DNA of 64,000 bases from Cryptomeria japonica. Lineage: Eukaryota; Streptophyta; Pinopsida; Cupressales; Cupressaceae. The translations under genes were made by a program, and so were the position numbers. How positions within the stretch are numbered: position 1 is the stretch's first letter; every line of letters starts with the position of its first letter. A model generated the notes under the pieces. That model made no database searches, was not told where the DNA came from, and saw only the letters and a list, made by a program, of their open reading frames with translations. Positions 22,421 to 34,292 of this stretch are shown piece after piece. The stretch covers positions 440,167,213 to 440,231,212 of the forward strand of contig NC_081407.1 in NCBI RefSeq assembly GCF_030272615.1. Direction: 5' to 3'.

Positions 22421-22655
22421 AATGTTAAAACCAAATTTCAAAAATAAAAAACTGACTAAAAATGATCAAATGAAAAATCAAAAAGGGGTCAAAAGGGTTG
22501 ACTTACCAATGGTCCATATGCGGCATGTCTCTGATGCCTCCAAACGTGCTCAAATCGATGCATGGAATAAGGAATAGGCATTTTATCTTCTCTCCCAAAG
22601 TCTCTTTCTCCAAAGTCAACAAGCACAAATGAAACAAAACAAAGCACTTTTTCCC

Positions 22656-22663
22656 CTTTTATA
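22656..22663 (-). promoter_or_regulatory. TATA box of the antisense PMD gene (TE-2)
   Basis: On the minus strand TATAAAAG stands 75 bp upstream of the ATG at 22581, in the same CCTATAAAAGG context as in TE-1. The interval 22664-22996 between it and the purine tract shows no gene. Confidence 0.7.
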
Positions 22664-22996
22664 GGGTAAAATGAAATTAGGGTTAGGGAAATGAGCATGT
22701 AATTTTCTCGCGGTCTCCCTCATACCCTAAAACATGTCAATTATCAAGAGATGAATCAATTTCAATGTTTCACCTAGCCAAAATTTTGCGCCGCAAAAGC
22801 AATTATCAAATCAAATCAAAATTTTCAAAATATTGATTCATCTCCTAAGGGGGCATTATCACCATCGTTTATCAAATCTGGGGCATCACATATCAAATCT
22901 GGAGCACGACATAAAAATCATAAAAAATGACATCGATCATAAAATCGCAGCAATACATCATTTTCTTTGAAATAACATGTGCACACATGTCACTTC

Positions 22997-23010
22997 AAAG
23001 AGGGGCAAAA
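22997..23010 (+). other. Polypurine tract of TE-2
   Basis: AAAGAGGGGCAAAA lies directly before the 3' LTR and is identical to the TE-1 tract. Confidence 0.85.
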
Positions 23011-24470
23011 TGTAGATGTATAAAAATGACCATATTCCTAAATGAATATTTTATGTTCATTTCTCTATTTTAATTAAATCTAATTTAATTAAATAACCCG
23101 TATTCCTCTATTTAATTAAGTAAATTGCTCAATTAAATTCACTATACCATTTAATAGGATAAATTCATTTTATTCAATTAAAGCCCCTGTTCACTTTTTA
23201 ATTAAATTCAAATTTAATTAAAATAGTTATCCTAAATTAAATAAATCTAATTTATTTAATTACAACCAAATTGAATTAAATTCAATTAAAACCTATTTTC
23301 CCTCACCCACTTGCAAAATCCTACACCTCCCACTTGCATCCTAAACCTCTTTCTAACCTCTTCTAGATTCTTCTAAACCTAATTGATTAACCCAAACCCA
23401 TCCATTATCTCTTTTCCCTAAATTTGAGGAGGTCACTTCTCAAATTTGGAGTAAAGTCTTCAAAATTCCTTAAAGTCTTTATCCATTCAACAAGCTAACT
23501 TGTTGAATGCCCCCAAATTTGGAAGGACTCTTACAAATTTATCCCCAAAGTCTTCATAACCATTAATGGTTAACTCAACCCTCTTACATGGTTAAAGAAT
23601 TTCCATAAACTCAACCTCCATCTAACCCAAGGGTCTCATCAAGCATTTATTGCTTTGACCATGGTTATCCTTAAACCTTTGTGCAAGAGTTTATCCTTTG
23701 GATAAAAGCTTTATGCAATGGATAACCCTAACTTAACCTCAACCCTTAACCCCTAGGGTAACCATGAGGTCTTCTCAAGCATTTAATGCTTCTTAAATCT
23801 CCTCTCAACCAACCTTATGTTGATAATTGTCACCATTTCATTGGTGCCAATTGCAAACATGGATTCCCAACTTTCAAACTTGACCCTTGATTAACTCTTT
23901 CAATCTTGACCATCCATTGCCCTATTTTTGCTATAAATAGAGCTCTCATTCCTCCATTTTCATCATCCAAGTCTTTAGCATCACACTTATATTTAAATCC
24001 ATTCAAGCTTTCATATCTCATTTTATGCTCATCATTTTAGCTTCTCTTTTAAACAAGAATTTATCTAAATATGCTAATTTAGAGTATGTTCCTTATCATT
24101 TAGCTTAAATCATGAATTAATATAGTATGCTAGGATAGTCTTGTTTACTAACCTTGTCATCTTATAACTAGTTTATTACATTCGTAGCATCATTCATAGC
24201 TTAGGATGCATCTCATCTTAAAATCAACAAAAGCATCCCTCGTTCTTGCATTTGTCATCCCTAAACCATTTTGCTTAGTGATCTGAGAGCAAAAACATTG
24301 GTTTGAGGGATCGTGCAAGATAGAGAACCATGGAACCATCCTTGGGAAGCTTAGCCATACTTCATGACTCTGTAGCTTGCACCAAGAAGTCCTGTGGGTG
24401 TGTGAGCAAGGCTCCATAGAGCTCTATTTTTCACATATTGAGTTCTATCGGCCCACTTTTCCCGCATACA
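23011..24470 (+). repeat. 3' LTR of TE-2
   Basis: It starts TGTAGATGTA and ends CGCATACA, followed by the target duplication ATTAT. The promoter box TATAAATA is at 23932-23939. It differs from the 5' LTR by a small number of scattered bases when read side by side. Confidence 0.93.
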
Positions 24471-24653
24471 ATTATGATTATGTGTTCATAAGTTTGCATG
24501 TTTAACAATTTTTGGTTAAGTTGCTGAAGTATAAATTACCGAGGTTGAATCTATTGATTTTATGGAAGTTTAAGTTTGTATGATTCAACCCCCCCCCTCT
24601 CATCTTGTTAGCTATTGGCATCTGTACCTTACATCTGGTATCAGAACTAACAC
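24471..24653 (+). mobile_element. Copia-type LTR, right end, with primer-site-like TGGTATCAGAAC
   Basis: This continues the LTR interrupted by TE-2. It has the ACCCCCCCCCTCTCA phrase typical of the 3' end of SIRE-like LTRs and ends TTACA at 24633. TGGTATCAGAAC at 24636, an initiator-tRNA-Met-type primer site, follows two bases later. Gag sequence of TE-1 resumes at about 24654, so only some 20 bases of Copia interior remain. Confidence 0.7.
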
Positions 24654-25757
24654 CTAGATTTGTCTATGTTATTGTTGTTTTGGTTGTTGTAGTTGGATGA
24701 ATTTGTTCCTTATTTGAATAATTTTAATGTTCCTTTCTTGACACATGCCTCTTCTACTTGGATGTCATTTTCAATCAATTTAGCAAAAGATGGTATGCAT
24801 TGGAGTTTGAGTCTGTAACTTATCTCGCTATTTAAATTTTCGATGAAAATTTTCATCTTTTCCTTCTCAGGGACATCTCGAGGATATCTTGAAACCATAC
24901 GTCGCCAATGTTGAAGAAACACCATGAATGTCTTGTTGTTCTTTTGTTTGGTATTGCAGACATCTAGCATGGTGATAGCATGTTGTATGTTATAGGAATA
25001 TTGAGTTATGAATTTGTTGACTAATTCATCAAATGATCTGACAAGAGGTGTGATTTTGGATAACCATTCCATTGTTTGTCCTCTCAGGGTTCTTGGGAAT
25101 AACCTCATCAAATAGATGTCATCGTGGGCAAATTCTAGGCTCATTGTACAAAATTCTTGAACATGATCACGGGGATCACTTTTTCCATCATATTTGTCAA
25201 ATTTGGGAATGTCTGAGTTTGGGGGAAAAGGTACCATGTTTAACCGTCTGTCAAAAGGATAAGGACAAATTTTAGTCAAGGAGTATTGTACTATTGTCCC
25301 TTGTTGCATGTATTGCATTTGCATTTGTTGAGTGAGAGCAATCAAAGGTGCATTATTTTGTCAAGGGAAGGGTTCTTCCCATGCATTATTTCTAAGCTGA
25401 AATGGTGTGTGGTGGGGTATGTTTTTCTCAGGGTCACGTGCTTCTTCCTCTCTTTGTCATTCTTGATAGTCATAATGTCGAGATCCTATTCTAAATATAT
25501 CAGTGTCAAAGTCTTCAAGGAGTTTAACTCCTTTGCTTGTGAGCATGAGTAGATATTTTTCTTTGTCGTTCTCCATGAGTCTTTGCACAATTTTTGTGAA
25601 ATGAAGCACTTTCTTGACACTCTTGGAGGAGTTCCTCAAAAATTTTGGTGTCCTCTAGATTTGGACACTCGAAAGGATTTGATAATCTTTGATTCATGCT
25701 AGACTCTGGTTGCATTTTGCTTTGTTTGTTTCGTTGAGAGCGAGTAACAATAGGCAT
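24654..25757 (-). pseudogene. gag: gag N-terminal half of TE-1 (degenerate)
   Basis: It starts MPIVTRSQ at 25757. A helical leader region (LMENDKEKYLLMLTSKG) leads into the capsid-like domain at 25345-24710, with KFDKYDGKSDPRDHVQEF and FITQYSYNIQH. At least one frameshift separates 25757-25524 from 25639-25457. It continues past the Copia/TE-2 insertion at 12162. Confidence 0.88.
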
Positions 25758-28700
25758 CTAGTAAAAGCTTTCTGTGACAAAAGGAACAAACTCCTCTTCG
25801 ATGTTTTGTTCAGGGGTTGGTGGTTTATATCGGGGTATGTTGTAAGTGATGCTCTCTTTGGGGAAGAAATCTAGATTGATCTTTCCTCCTTGATTTAGGC
25901 ATTGACTGAATGCTGATTTTGACAGAATTCTCTACTCCTCAATGATTCCTTGTCAAATTTGTTTGTTTTGTCTTAAAGATACAAGCGAATATGACAAAGA
26001 AATGTTTGATGAGATTTGAAGAGTTGGCGATTGATGTATAAAAATTTATTCCATTTGGCAAGTTTCAAAGAACTGGGTTGTTGTTTCCTCAACTTAGTGT
26101 TATGATAATACTCTTTCTTCTCAGAATATGAGGATTAGTCATACACAAGCGATTAATGGTTTCCTTTGATTTTTTTTGGATTCAGTTTAGCTTGTTTTGG
26201 AAACTCAAGTTTTACTTTATCAAATGAAGGTTTAGATGCCCCCTCATGACAAAGTGTGTCAAATGATATGGAATACGAGCTTTCCTAATATGGAAACTCA
26301 ATTTGACAACTTGGAGTGTTAAAAATAAGTGTGTTTTTTTTATAGAAATTCATTTGATTGAAGGACCTATTTGATACTTGTGATGAGGTTTCTTGATTTT
26401 GATAGGAGAGATGTGTTTTATCTTGTGAGTATTTTTCAGATTTTGACAACTTTGTTTTATAGAAAACTTGCTTTGAGAATAAGTTTTGATAATCTGTTTT
26501 GCTTTTCTGTTCGATGAAGTTTAGTCTAAGGAAGGAGAGCTTCCTAAAATTGTTCTCAGATTTTTCAAAAATAGCATCTGTTTTTCCCCCTATTTTCTTG
26601 GTTTTTTCTATGCTCTAAGACAAAGACGTAATGCGCTACAAAAAATTCCCGACGCTCTAGATAATAGACTCTATGAGCCAAGTTGCCCTAGGTGACGTGC
26701 TAACTAGTTTGCCTTGGATTTGTCCTGGTTTAAAAAGTTATGCGCTAATATGGGTCGCTAATGCGCTAACTGTTGATCTCTACGCACTAAAGTTTGGTCT
26801 CAACACACTAAGATGATGCTTCAACACATCAGATTGTTTTCAAAAGGCGCTACTTTAAACTGCTAGTTTTGGATTTCTATGAAGCACTAACGTTAAGACT
26901 TAATGTGCTAAGGTGAAGGTCGGATATGCTAAAAGATGGTTTCCATGCACTAAGAGGTTTCTCTTACGCGCTAAACTTCCCTGATAGTTTGACTTGGTTG
27001 TTTTTCTGCAATTTTTGGAACTTTGTTTTTAGTTTTTAGTGATGATGGATGATTTTCTAAAGTAATAGATGAAAACACAATACAAAAGAGACAACCATTT
27101 TGCCTAATCTAAACAATGAGTGTATGTTCTATAAGGATGTGTTCAAATCCTCAATGTTTTAACAGGTTTAGATACAACATGCAATTCAGTTGGACTCTTT
27201 ATTCAAAGGTCATAAGTAATATCACAGCCCATTAGTCTCGATACTCCATCAACTCAAACAACTGTGTCACCCCCTAGGGGGCACCCATTTTTTTTCCTTT
27301 TGCCAAAAATTAACCCAAAGTGAATTTCTTCACAATTGAGTAGTTATGTTGGGAGATATATAGTGAGCGATCTTAGGGGCAAATTATTCCCCACCCTTGC
27401 ACTATGATATTACAAATGTCTGGATACTGACTCGGCTCAAAGTTTTTATGCTAAAGTTCGTAATCAGGTTTCCCATTTGGCCGTCAGTGATAAACTCCCT
27501 CAGGAGTCTTCCCAACCTTTAGAAAAAAGGCTTTACATATCACAAGGATACTGGGGGAAGGCTAATCGCTGCACGCAACTATTGAAAAGGACTTTCGTCA
27601 CTTTCCACTTTTGATTATAGTGGGTTGGAACACTTGGCTTCAAAGTCATTCCCCACTTAGGTCATCCCCTTCATACCAGCCAAAGAATGGATTTAAGAGT
27701 TTTTTAACCCCTTGGGAAGGCAGGCCTGCTAAAGGATTTAATGCAATATCACTGAAAGTGTAAGAGTGGTTTGGCTTTTTGATCACCCAGTTAAGGTGAG
27801 AGCATATACCTTCCACTTTCAAGACAAGGCAAACAAGGTTCTTTTTATCCTTCAATACAATGATTTGCTAAAATCTATATGGAGATGTTGCTCCACAAAA
27901 ACATGGTGTTTATTTTATCCCTTTAAGGCAATGATTTTCTAATCTAAGAAAAGAACCTGGTCAACAAAGCAAATTCAATGTTTGGTCAACGAAAAAAATT
28001 GATCAAAAGGGGAAGATATTCCCTCTTTAATTGTAAATGACTTTGGACATGTGTGATTCTTTTAATTTGCAAAATTTTTAAGTGGATCCTTTTATGCACC
28101 AAAGGATGTTGAAGTTATTTTTAATTCCCTTTGTTCACAAAAAAAATGGAAAGATTGCCTTGTTCTTTTTAGAGCCCAAAGTGAAAATTTGTCACCCTAG
28201 AAAAAGCAAGAAGGATTGTTTTTGTGGTTCTTTTTATTTGCCCAAATAAGGTGAGTTCAATTTTATCCAACAAGAATTAAAATGACCCTAAATTTTAACT
28301 AACTTAACTAAGTAAAAATTAAAACTATTTGTAATTCTGAAAATAAAATTAAGCTCCTATCTGCAACAAACTGTCAAAACCCTACAAAATATCAACCAAA
28401 ACAGTTAGAAATTTTTTGGTTATTGTAATTCTACAAGTCTAAAATTCAAGCTCAGTTACAGTTTTAATTTTTGCTTTTTGTCTGTGATGTGCTATAGAAA
28501 AGACTATACGCACTACCAGATAACTGGATGCGCTATAGGATAGACCTGATGCGCTAAACTATTTTTTGAATGCGCTGCTCTATTATTTTCCTGCATCGAG
28601 ACCTATAGGAAAATGTTAATAAAGTTTATGCGCAATGTAATGGTCTACAAGTGCTAGGGAATGAGTCCCATGCACCGAATAGTGAGACGGATGCGCTGGA

Positions 28701-28806
28701 CTATTAACCAGATGCGCTAAGGGATGTTCCCTACACGTCGATTTCTGTTTCTCGCGTACCTGCAAAAGTGATTAGTTTTAAAAACTGATTTGATTAATGG
28801 GGTTGA
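25758..28806 (-). other. gag leader of TE-1 with two phased arrays
   Basis: The 3-kb leader is colinear with that of TE-2. ATGCGCTA-type arrays lie at 26610-26975 and 28487-28745. Motif starts 28487, 28508, 28528, 28549 and 28570 step by 20-21 bp. On the minus strand they read TAGCGCAT, in the sense of gag. The middle part (about 27000-28480) has no ORF I support. Confidence 0.8.
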
Positions 28807-28824
28807 GCCCCACAATGGGTGCCA
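28807..28824 (-). other. Primer binding site of TE-1 (tRNA-Lys-like)
   Basis: On the minus strand TGGCACCCATTGTGGGGC lies four bases from the LTR end. It matches 15 of 18 bases of the classical tRNA-Lys-type primer site. Confidence 0.7.
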
Positions 28825-28828
28825 TAAA

Positions 28829-30310
28829 TGTGTGTGGGAAAAGCGGGTCTATGAAACTCAAAATATGAAAATGTGGTCTCAAAGGGCATGTTCACACACC
28901 CACAGGACTTCTTGGTGCAAGTTATGGAGTCATGAGGAATGACTCAAGTTCCCAAGGTAGGTTCCATGGTTCTCTATCTCACAAGGTCCCTCAAGCCAAT
29001 GCCTTTGCTCTCAGATCACTGAGCAAAGTGGCTTAGGGATGATGAATGCAAGAACGAGGGATGCTTTAGATTGATATAAAACATGAAATGCATCCTATTT
29101 ATGCATGATTCTATGAATGAGTTAAACTAGATTATAAGATGACAAGATTAGTAGCAATACTATCCTAACATGATATACTAGTTAATGATTTAAGCTAATG
29201 ATAATAGAAATACTCTAAAATGCTTATTAGATTAATTCCTATTACAAAAAGAGGCTAGATGTATTGATAAAATTGAGCATAAATGAGATACTAAAAGCTT
29301 TTATGGATCCTTAAAATGGAGGAATGAGAGCTCTATTTATAGTAAAAATAGGGCAATGGATGGTCAAGATTGGAGGAGTTAATCAAGGGTCAGGATTGAA
29401 AGTTATCAATCCATGTTCACAATTTTCACCAATGAAATGGTGACAATTGTCAACATAAGACTTCTTGAGAGGAGATGTAAGAAGCATTAAATGCTTGAGA
29501 AGACCTCATGGTTACCTTATAAGGTAAGGGTTAAGGTTAGGTTAGGGTTATCCATTGGATAAATCTTTTACCCAAAGTATGAACTCTTGTGTAAAGGTTA
29601 AAGGGATAACCATGGTCAAATCAATAAATGCTTGATGAGACCCCTGGGTTAGAAGAAGGTTAAGTTAGGCAAAAAGTCTCTAACCATGCCACTAAGGGTT
29701 AGTTAACTATTAATGGTTTGAAGACTTTGGGGACAAATTTGTAAGAGTCCTTCCAAATTTTGGGGTATTCAACAAGTTAACTTGTTGAAGGTATAAAGGC
29801 TTTAATGCCTTTTGAAGACATTACTCCAAATTTGAGAAGTGACCTCCTCAAATTTAGGGAAAGGGGATAATTGATGGGTCTGGGTTAATTGATTAGGATT
29901 AAATGGATTCTAGAAGAATTTAGGAAGAGGGTTAGGATGCAAGTGGGAGATGTAGGAAAATGCAAGTGGGTGAGGAAAATAGGCTTTAATTAAAATAAAT
30001 TCTTTTATTTCAATTTGGTTGCAAGTTGGGGATTAAATAAATTAGATTTATTTAATTGGGGTGAACTATTTAATTAAATGTAAATTGAATTAAAAAAAAG
30101 AGAGAAGGGATTCAATTAAATAAAATGATTTATTCAATTAAATGATATAAAGGACTTAAGTGAATTTAAATAAATAAATAGAATAATTTATTTAATTAAA
30201 TAGAAGAATGTGGGTGATTTAATTAAATTAGATTTAACTAAATAGAGGAATGAGAATAAAATTAACATTAAATATTCATTTAGGAATATGGTCATTTTTA
30301 TACATCTACA
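28829..30310 (-). repeat. 5' LTR of TE-1
   Basis: On plus coordinates it runs from TGTGTGTGGG to CATCTACA. The promoter box TATAAATA is on the minus strand at 29334-29341. The insertion split the gag of TE-3, which resumes at 30311; the other side of the target duplication is outside the window. Confidence 0.92.
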
Positions 30311-33015
30311 ACTTTCATTTGTGTTAAAGCTTGAGTCATATCAAAAGCAGTATTAACATTAGACTCAACATGAGCTTTAGCCTTCTTTGTCTTCTGATGA
30401 CTTGTTCTCTTATCACTAGTGGTCTCTACCTTATTACCAATTGTATCAATAACATCAGGTTTCCCTGAATTACTTGACTGATCACTTTTAGCTTGACTAT
30501 CTTTGACAGGAATTTTGTTTTCAATGGTCCTCTTAGAAGAAATTTCCTTAAAAAACATAGAACCAAGCCTACTCTGACTTTCATCATTTTTTTTGCTTCT
30601 TAGATTATAGTTATGCTTAGCTTTGGCTATTGTAGCCTTAGTGAGATTCTTGACTTCCTCCTCACTAGGTCTTCTAAGATGAATCTCTTCATCTTCAATT
30701 GTGACTACATTCAAAGTGGGATGCCAGTCAATTGTCAATTGCCCTTGGCAATTTGCATTTCTTCTCGAGACATCATATTCACTTGCTTCATCTTTTGAAG
30801 ACTCACAATCACTGTCCACAATATGCTCAATCATATTAACTATAGGTTCACCCTCATCCCTCATGGATTCATTTAGAGCTTGAGCCACAACACACTGATA
30901 GGGGGAATGTGGTCTGTCGCATGCCATACACCAAGGGGTAATTTCCATGTTATGTACATTTCCTCCTTTTAAAGGATCAGAGGTGTTCTGATTTTGTGTT
31001 CCTTTTGATCTATCTTGCATAGGTTTTCCATCTTTCCATGCAGTGTTATATGGCATGTCATGCAACCTACTAGGTCTGTCTTGCCAATTGTAGTGAGGCT
31101 TCTCAGATTTACTTACTTTAGCAGTAAGATCCTTAAGAACAGTCATTAATTTCTCTATTTTATCCTCTTCTTTAGAGGATTTGTTTAGTTGCAGCTTTTT
31201 CTCTTGCCACAATCTACCATCAGTTCTCCTTCCCACTTTGCCTAATGCTTTCATGTTACTTTCCACATTTATGGCAATTCTAAAGGCATCTCTTAAACTA
31301 TGTGGGTTTTTGTCTCTAAGAATATAAGCCATTTTTGGGTCAAAAGCATTATAATAAGTAGTTAGACATACATTATCATCTATCCTCATTACTTGAAAAA
31401 TTCTATGCATTGCCTTTTGGAACCTTGCATTAAAATTTGTGACAACCTCATTATCAGACTTCATGATGTTGTTAAACTCATTTAGCATGAAGCTCACATT
31501 TGTCTTGTCTCCATATTGTTCTTGAAAGAAATTTTTGAAATCTTCCCAAGAACTGATACTATTTATTGGTAACCCTCTATACCAATCCCTGGCATCATCC
31601 ACTAAAGACTGCAGAAACAATTTCATAATCACATCCTCATTAGCAATCTCATAGTCATTAATCATGTCACCGAAAGACTTTAGGTGTTCCTTTTCACTTA
31701 TAGCATTGTTTCCAGCAAATTTATGGAGTTTGTCCCTCATTTCAATAGGAACATGGTTTGGGTAACCTGGGATTCCATCAAAGAAAAGTTGTCTATACAA
31801 TTCCACATTGATGGGTCTTCTTTGGAATCGGTTACTAGCAAAATTATTACCAATATTCATTCTCAAACTAGGACCACCAATTCAAGGGACTTGGTTACTT
31901 TGGTTAAGAGGTTGCACAAGGGACATTTGACTTACTGGAGAATTATTAAAAGAAAAGGGAGGGCTATGTTGGTTAGCAGGAGTATATTAGTTCAGAGGTG
32001 GAACGGTATTCATGGGCATAGTTGGTTGAATTTTCATTGAAGAGTGTGAAATATGTTGAGGTATAGGTTTACTCTGATCTATCGAAGGAAAAGTTATAGG
32101 AGGAGCTTTCAGGTAATCAATTTTTCTCCTAACTTCAACATTAGTTTCTTCTAATTTAGCCTTTTCCAACTCCCTATGTAGATTCTCTTTCTCTTTCCTC
32201 ATTCTCTCTATTTCTACCTCATGTAAAGACATTTCATGGTGTATTATTTCATTTCTTGATACTATGTCTACAGTTTTGGAACCAGACCCAGTGTCTATAA
32301 CCTTCTATTTTCCTTTATCAGTGATGATTTTGGTAGGTTGTGGATCACTTTGAACCTCCCTACTAGTTCACACAAGAACTTTGAGTGCAAGACTAACTTT
32401 AGCAGTCAAATTTTCTCTGATAAGAGGGCCCTCTTCTTTACTTTTAGGTTCTTCTTGGGTGAATAACTCAAGCTCTGCAATCTGTCTCAATAACCTATCT
32501 CTCTCAATAAGTCTTGCCTTAGTTTCATTTTCTTTATCCATCTCCTTTTGTTTTCTTAAGGAAATTAATTGATGGACCCTTTTGTTAGGAAACTCAATTT
32601 CCTAGGAAACCTCATCAGGGTTTGGGAAAGTCTCCTTTGAATCTGATATGTTGACATGGTCAATATCAATCAAACTTAGATTCCCATCTATAGTTTGGAT
32701 CAAAGAATCCACCCTAACATTGGAGCTATTCCTATCCTTCCCAGAAATGCTAGTGTGAAATAATATTTGATGAAAAGTCTAAATATCCTCATTATTACCA
32801 AATAAACCAGTATGAAAACCCATGATGTCTTGTTCAGATTCACGGGATGATGTATTATAATTTACATATATCGGTCATCCAGAAGACTTACCTATATGGC
32901 TTCTTTTTTGTCTCCATGTAGCATTAACTATTTCATGCATAACCATTCCCTTCTGGCCTTTTTGAATAGGTTCTGGTAATCCTTCTTGCAACTTCTCTTG
33001 AGGGTTCTTCTTCAT
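30311..33015 (-). pseudogene. gag: gag of TE-3, a different Ty3/gypsy element
   Basis: It starts at 33015 (MKKNPQEKLQEG). The same frame runs some 900 codons to 30311, with several stops (TAG/TGA) but no frameshift. The N-terminal third is a charged coiled coil (KARLIERDRLLRQIAEL; RKEKENLHRELEKAKLEE). The capsid-like retrotransposon gag domain is at about 31800-31250 (LFLQSLVDDARDWYRGLP, FKNFFQEQYGD). A variant zinc knuckle CMACDRPHSPYQC (C-x2-C-x3-H-x4-C) is near 30930-30890. The tail is basic and charged. The C-terminus is cut by TE-1; a downstream pol would lie left of the window. Confidence 0.85.
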
Positions 33016-33318
33016 GTAGGACCTTGTGTTTCTTCCTCTCTACATCGTATACACTTCCTTGAAATGACTTGTGATTTATTCAAGAGCACTGGTTGTTTTA
33101 TATTATTAGAGTTGCCACCCAATTGGGAATTTTGAAAATTATTATTGAGCTCGACAAATCACTCATAGGAGACAACAGAACGATAATGCTATTTTCAAAG
33201 AGAAAATTAAAAATGTGAGGATAGAGTAATCTATTACAAGGACACAGGTAAACACATATTTGGACAATTTTACACAATACAAGCACTAATCTGCAGCACA
33301 TAGCCTATGTTATGGCTC

Positions 33319-33336
33319 TTCCTAGCAGAGTTGCCA
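33319..33336 (-). other. Primer binding site of TE-3
   Basis: On the minus strand TGGCAACTCTGCTAGGAA begins four bases from a TG/CA-type LTR end at 33341. It resembles the TGGCGACTCTGCTGGGGA site common in plant gypsy elements. The 300 bp between it and the gag start form a short leader with no gene. Confidence 0.65.
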
Positions 33337-33340
33337 TTTT

Positions 33341-34292
33341 TGTTGTTATCCATTTTGAAAACTTTTGTTCCCTCTCTTTAAAAGGGAAAGTTATTGCCTC
33401 TATGCTGAAATGGAAGAGAACAACAAAAGCTTGAAATAAAGACAATGAGGTTTTAACCAGGAAACCACCTAAACTTTAAGCTTTTAAAATCTTGGGCAGG
33501 TGAACCCTTATATGACTACTTTCTTACAAAAATAGAAAGAGGTTTACAAGAAACCAATGTAAATTTCCTATAAACTTTCCTTAAGGACTGGTACAACTAA
33601 ACATAAAATGGAAAGTTGATTTAATTTTTGAATAGGACCACAAAATACACCAAAAGAAACTGACAAGTAAACCAGTGCCTTATTTGGGCAATAGAATCAT
33701 CTACAATAGACTGCAACCTGACAAAAGAAACTTGTACACAAGTCACAAATTAGTGATCTACCAACTCTGTATATACCTGACATATACAAAGTCCTAATCT
33801 GCACCAAAATTCATCATCAAATCTACCCCAAAAAAATACTAATATCAATGACTTTGTTTAAAGTACATTTATATTTCCTCCTTGAGAAAAAGACTTAAAA
33901 CAACTTCATTAAATGCCTAGTAAATCATTCAAATAAACAATCCTTGATTACTTAAATGGCATGAACACCAGCACAATGACATAGAGACAACACAAATCTG
34001 AGTTGAAATTCTTTAGACTATATATTTTATTTCTCCATCAAAAGATTACAAGTACAACATATCTGGCTCAAATTTGCTTTAGAAATTGGCCTGTATTAAT
34101 CTTCAGACTTTCCTAGAAAATATTCTTATCCTAACCATAATTTCCCCCAAAAAGATACATTGATTAGAATTGAAGTAAGAGCACAACTAAATCCAGTTGT
34201 AAAATGGCCGACTAACTTCTGAATATTCACAACTTAGGTGCTAGGTGCCTCTGATTCTTCAAAATTCCGATTTCCAAAAACTGTTGCAAGAA
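33341..34292 (-). repeat. 5' LTR of TE-3, 3'-terminal part (outer limit unknown)
   Basis: The position next to the primer site and the terminal TG (plus strand TGTTGTTATCC) mark the end of the LTR. I cannot find its other end. No coding signal is visible here. The LTR may stop before 34293, or extend across the next gene to about 39 kb. Confidence 0.45.

Larger units (their letters stand above)
20260..22581 (-). pseudogene. Antisense PMD gene of TE-2, C-terminally truncated
   Basis: Exon 1 is 22581-22507 (25 codons from ATG, 75 nt) with donor TTG|GTAAGT. Exon 2 starts near 21430 behind a decayed acceptor. It encodes the PMD core seen in TE-1: ERCGLSSLL, RWHSDTNTFHFATGEMTV, FIGGFLCPDRR, AMLAYLYRDLH and KLGKLEHWRRVLDDID. 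The acidic end (about 20300-20265) meets gag at the deletion junction, so the Gly-rich and coiled-coil tail of TE-1 is missing. Several TAG stops stand where TE-1 has CAG or TGG. The TATA box is at 22656-22663. Confidence 0.85.
13499..24470 (+). mobile_element. TE-2: non-autonomous gag+PMD derivative of the TE-1 family
   Basis: LTRs 13499-14961 and 23011-24470 are nearly identical. The element is flanked by a perfect 5-bp target duplication ATTAT (13494-13498 and 24471-24475). It reads LTR, primer site, leader with two phased arrays, gag, a deletion junction at about 20250-20265, an antisense PMD gene, purine tract and LTR. Protease core, RT, RNase H and integrase are missing. Gag and the PMD promoter, exon 1 and intron are retained. 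LTR similarity suggests it is younger than TE-1. Confidence 0.93.
1..30310 (-). mobile_element. TE-1: Tat-type Ty3/gypsy retrotransposon with antisense PMD gene (left end outside window)
   Basis: This is one element read on the minus strand. From right to left it has a 5' LTR (28829-30310), tRNA-type primer site, long leader, gag, protease with G-patch, RT, RNase H, a second RNase H and integrase. After these comes a PMD gene on the opposite strand, a purine tract and the 3' LTR (1-831). Base 1 aligns with about 29471 of the 5' LTR, so some 640 bp of the 3' LTR lie outside. Gag is interrupted at about 12163/24653 by a Copia LTR that itself holds TE-2. The second RNase H between the classical RNase H and integrase is the hallmark of the Tat lineage. 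All ORFs carry stops, so this copy is dead. Confidence 0.9.
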
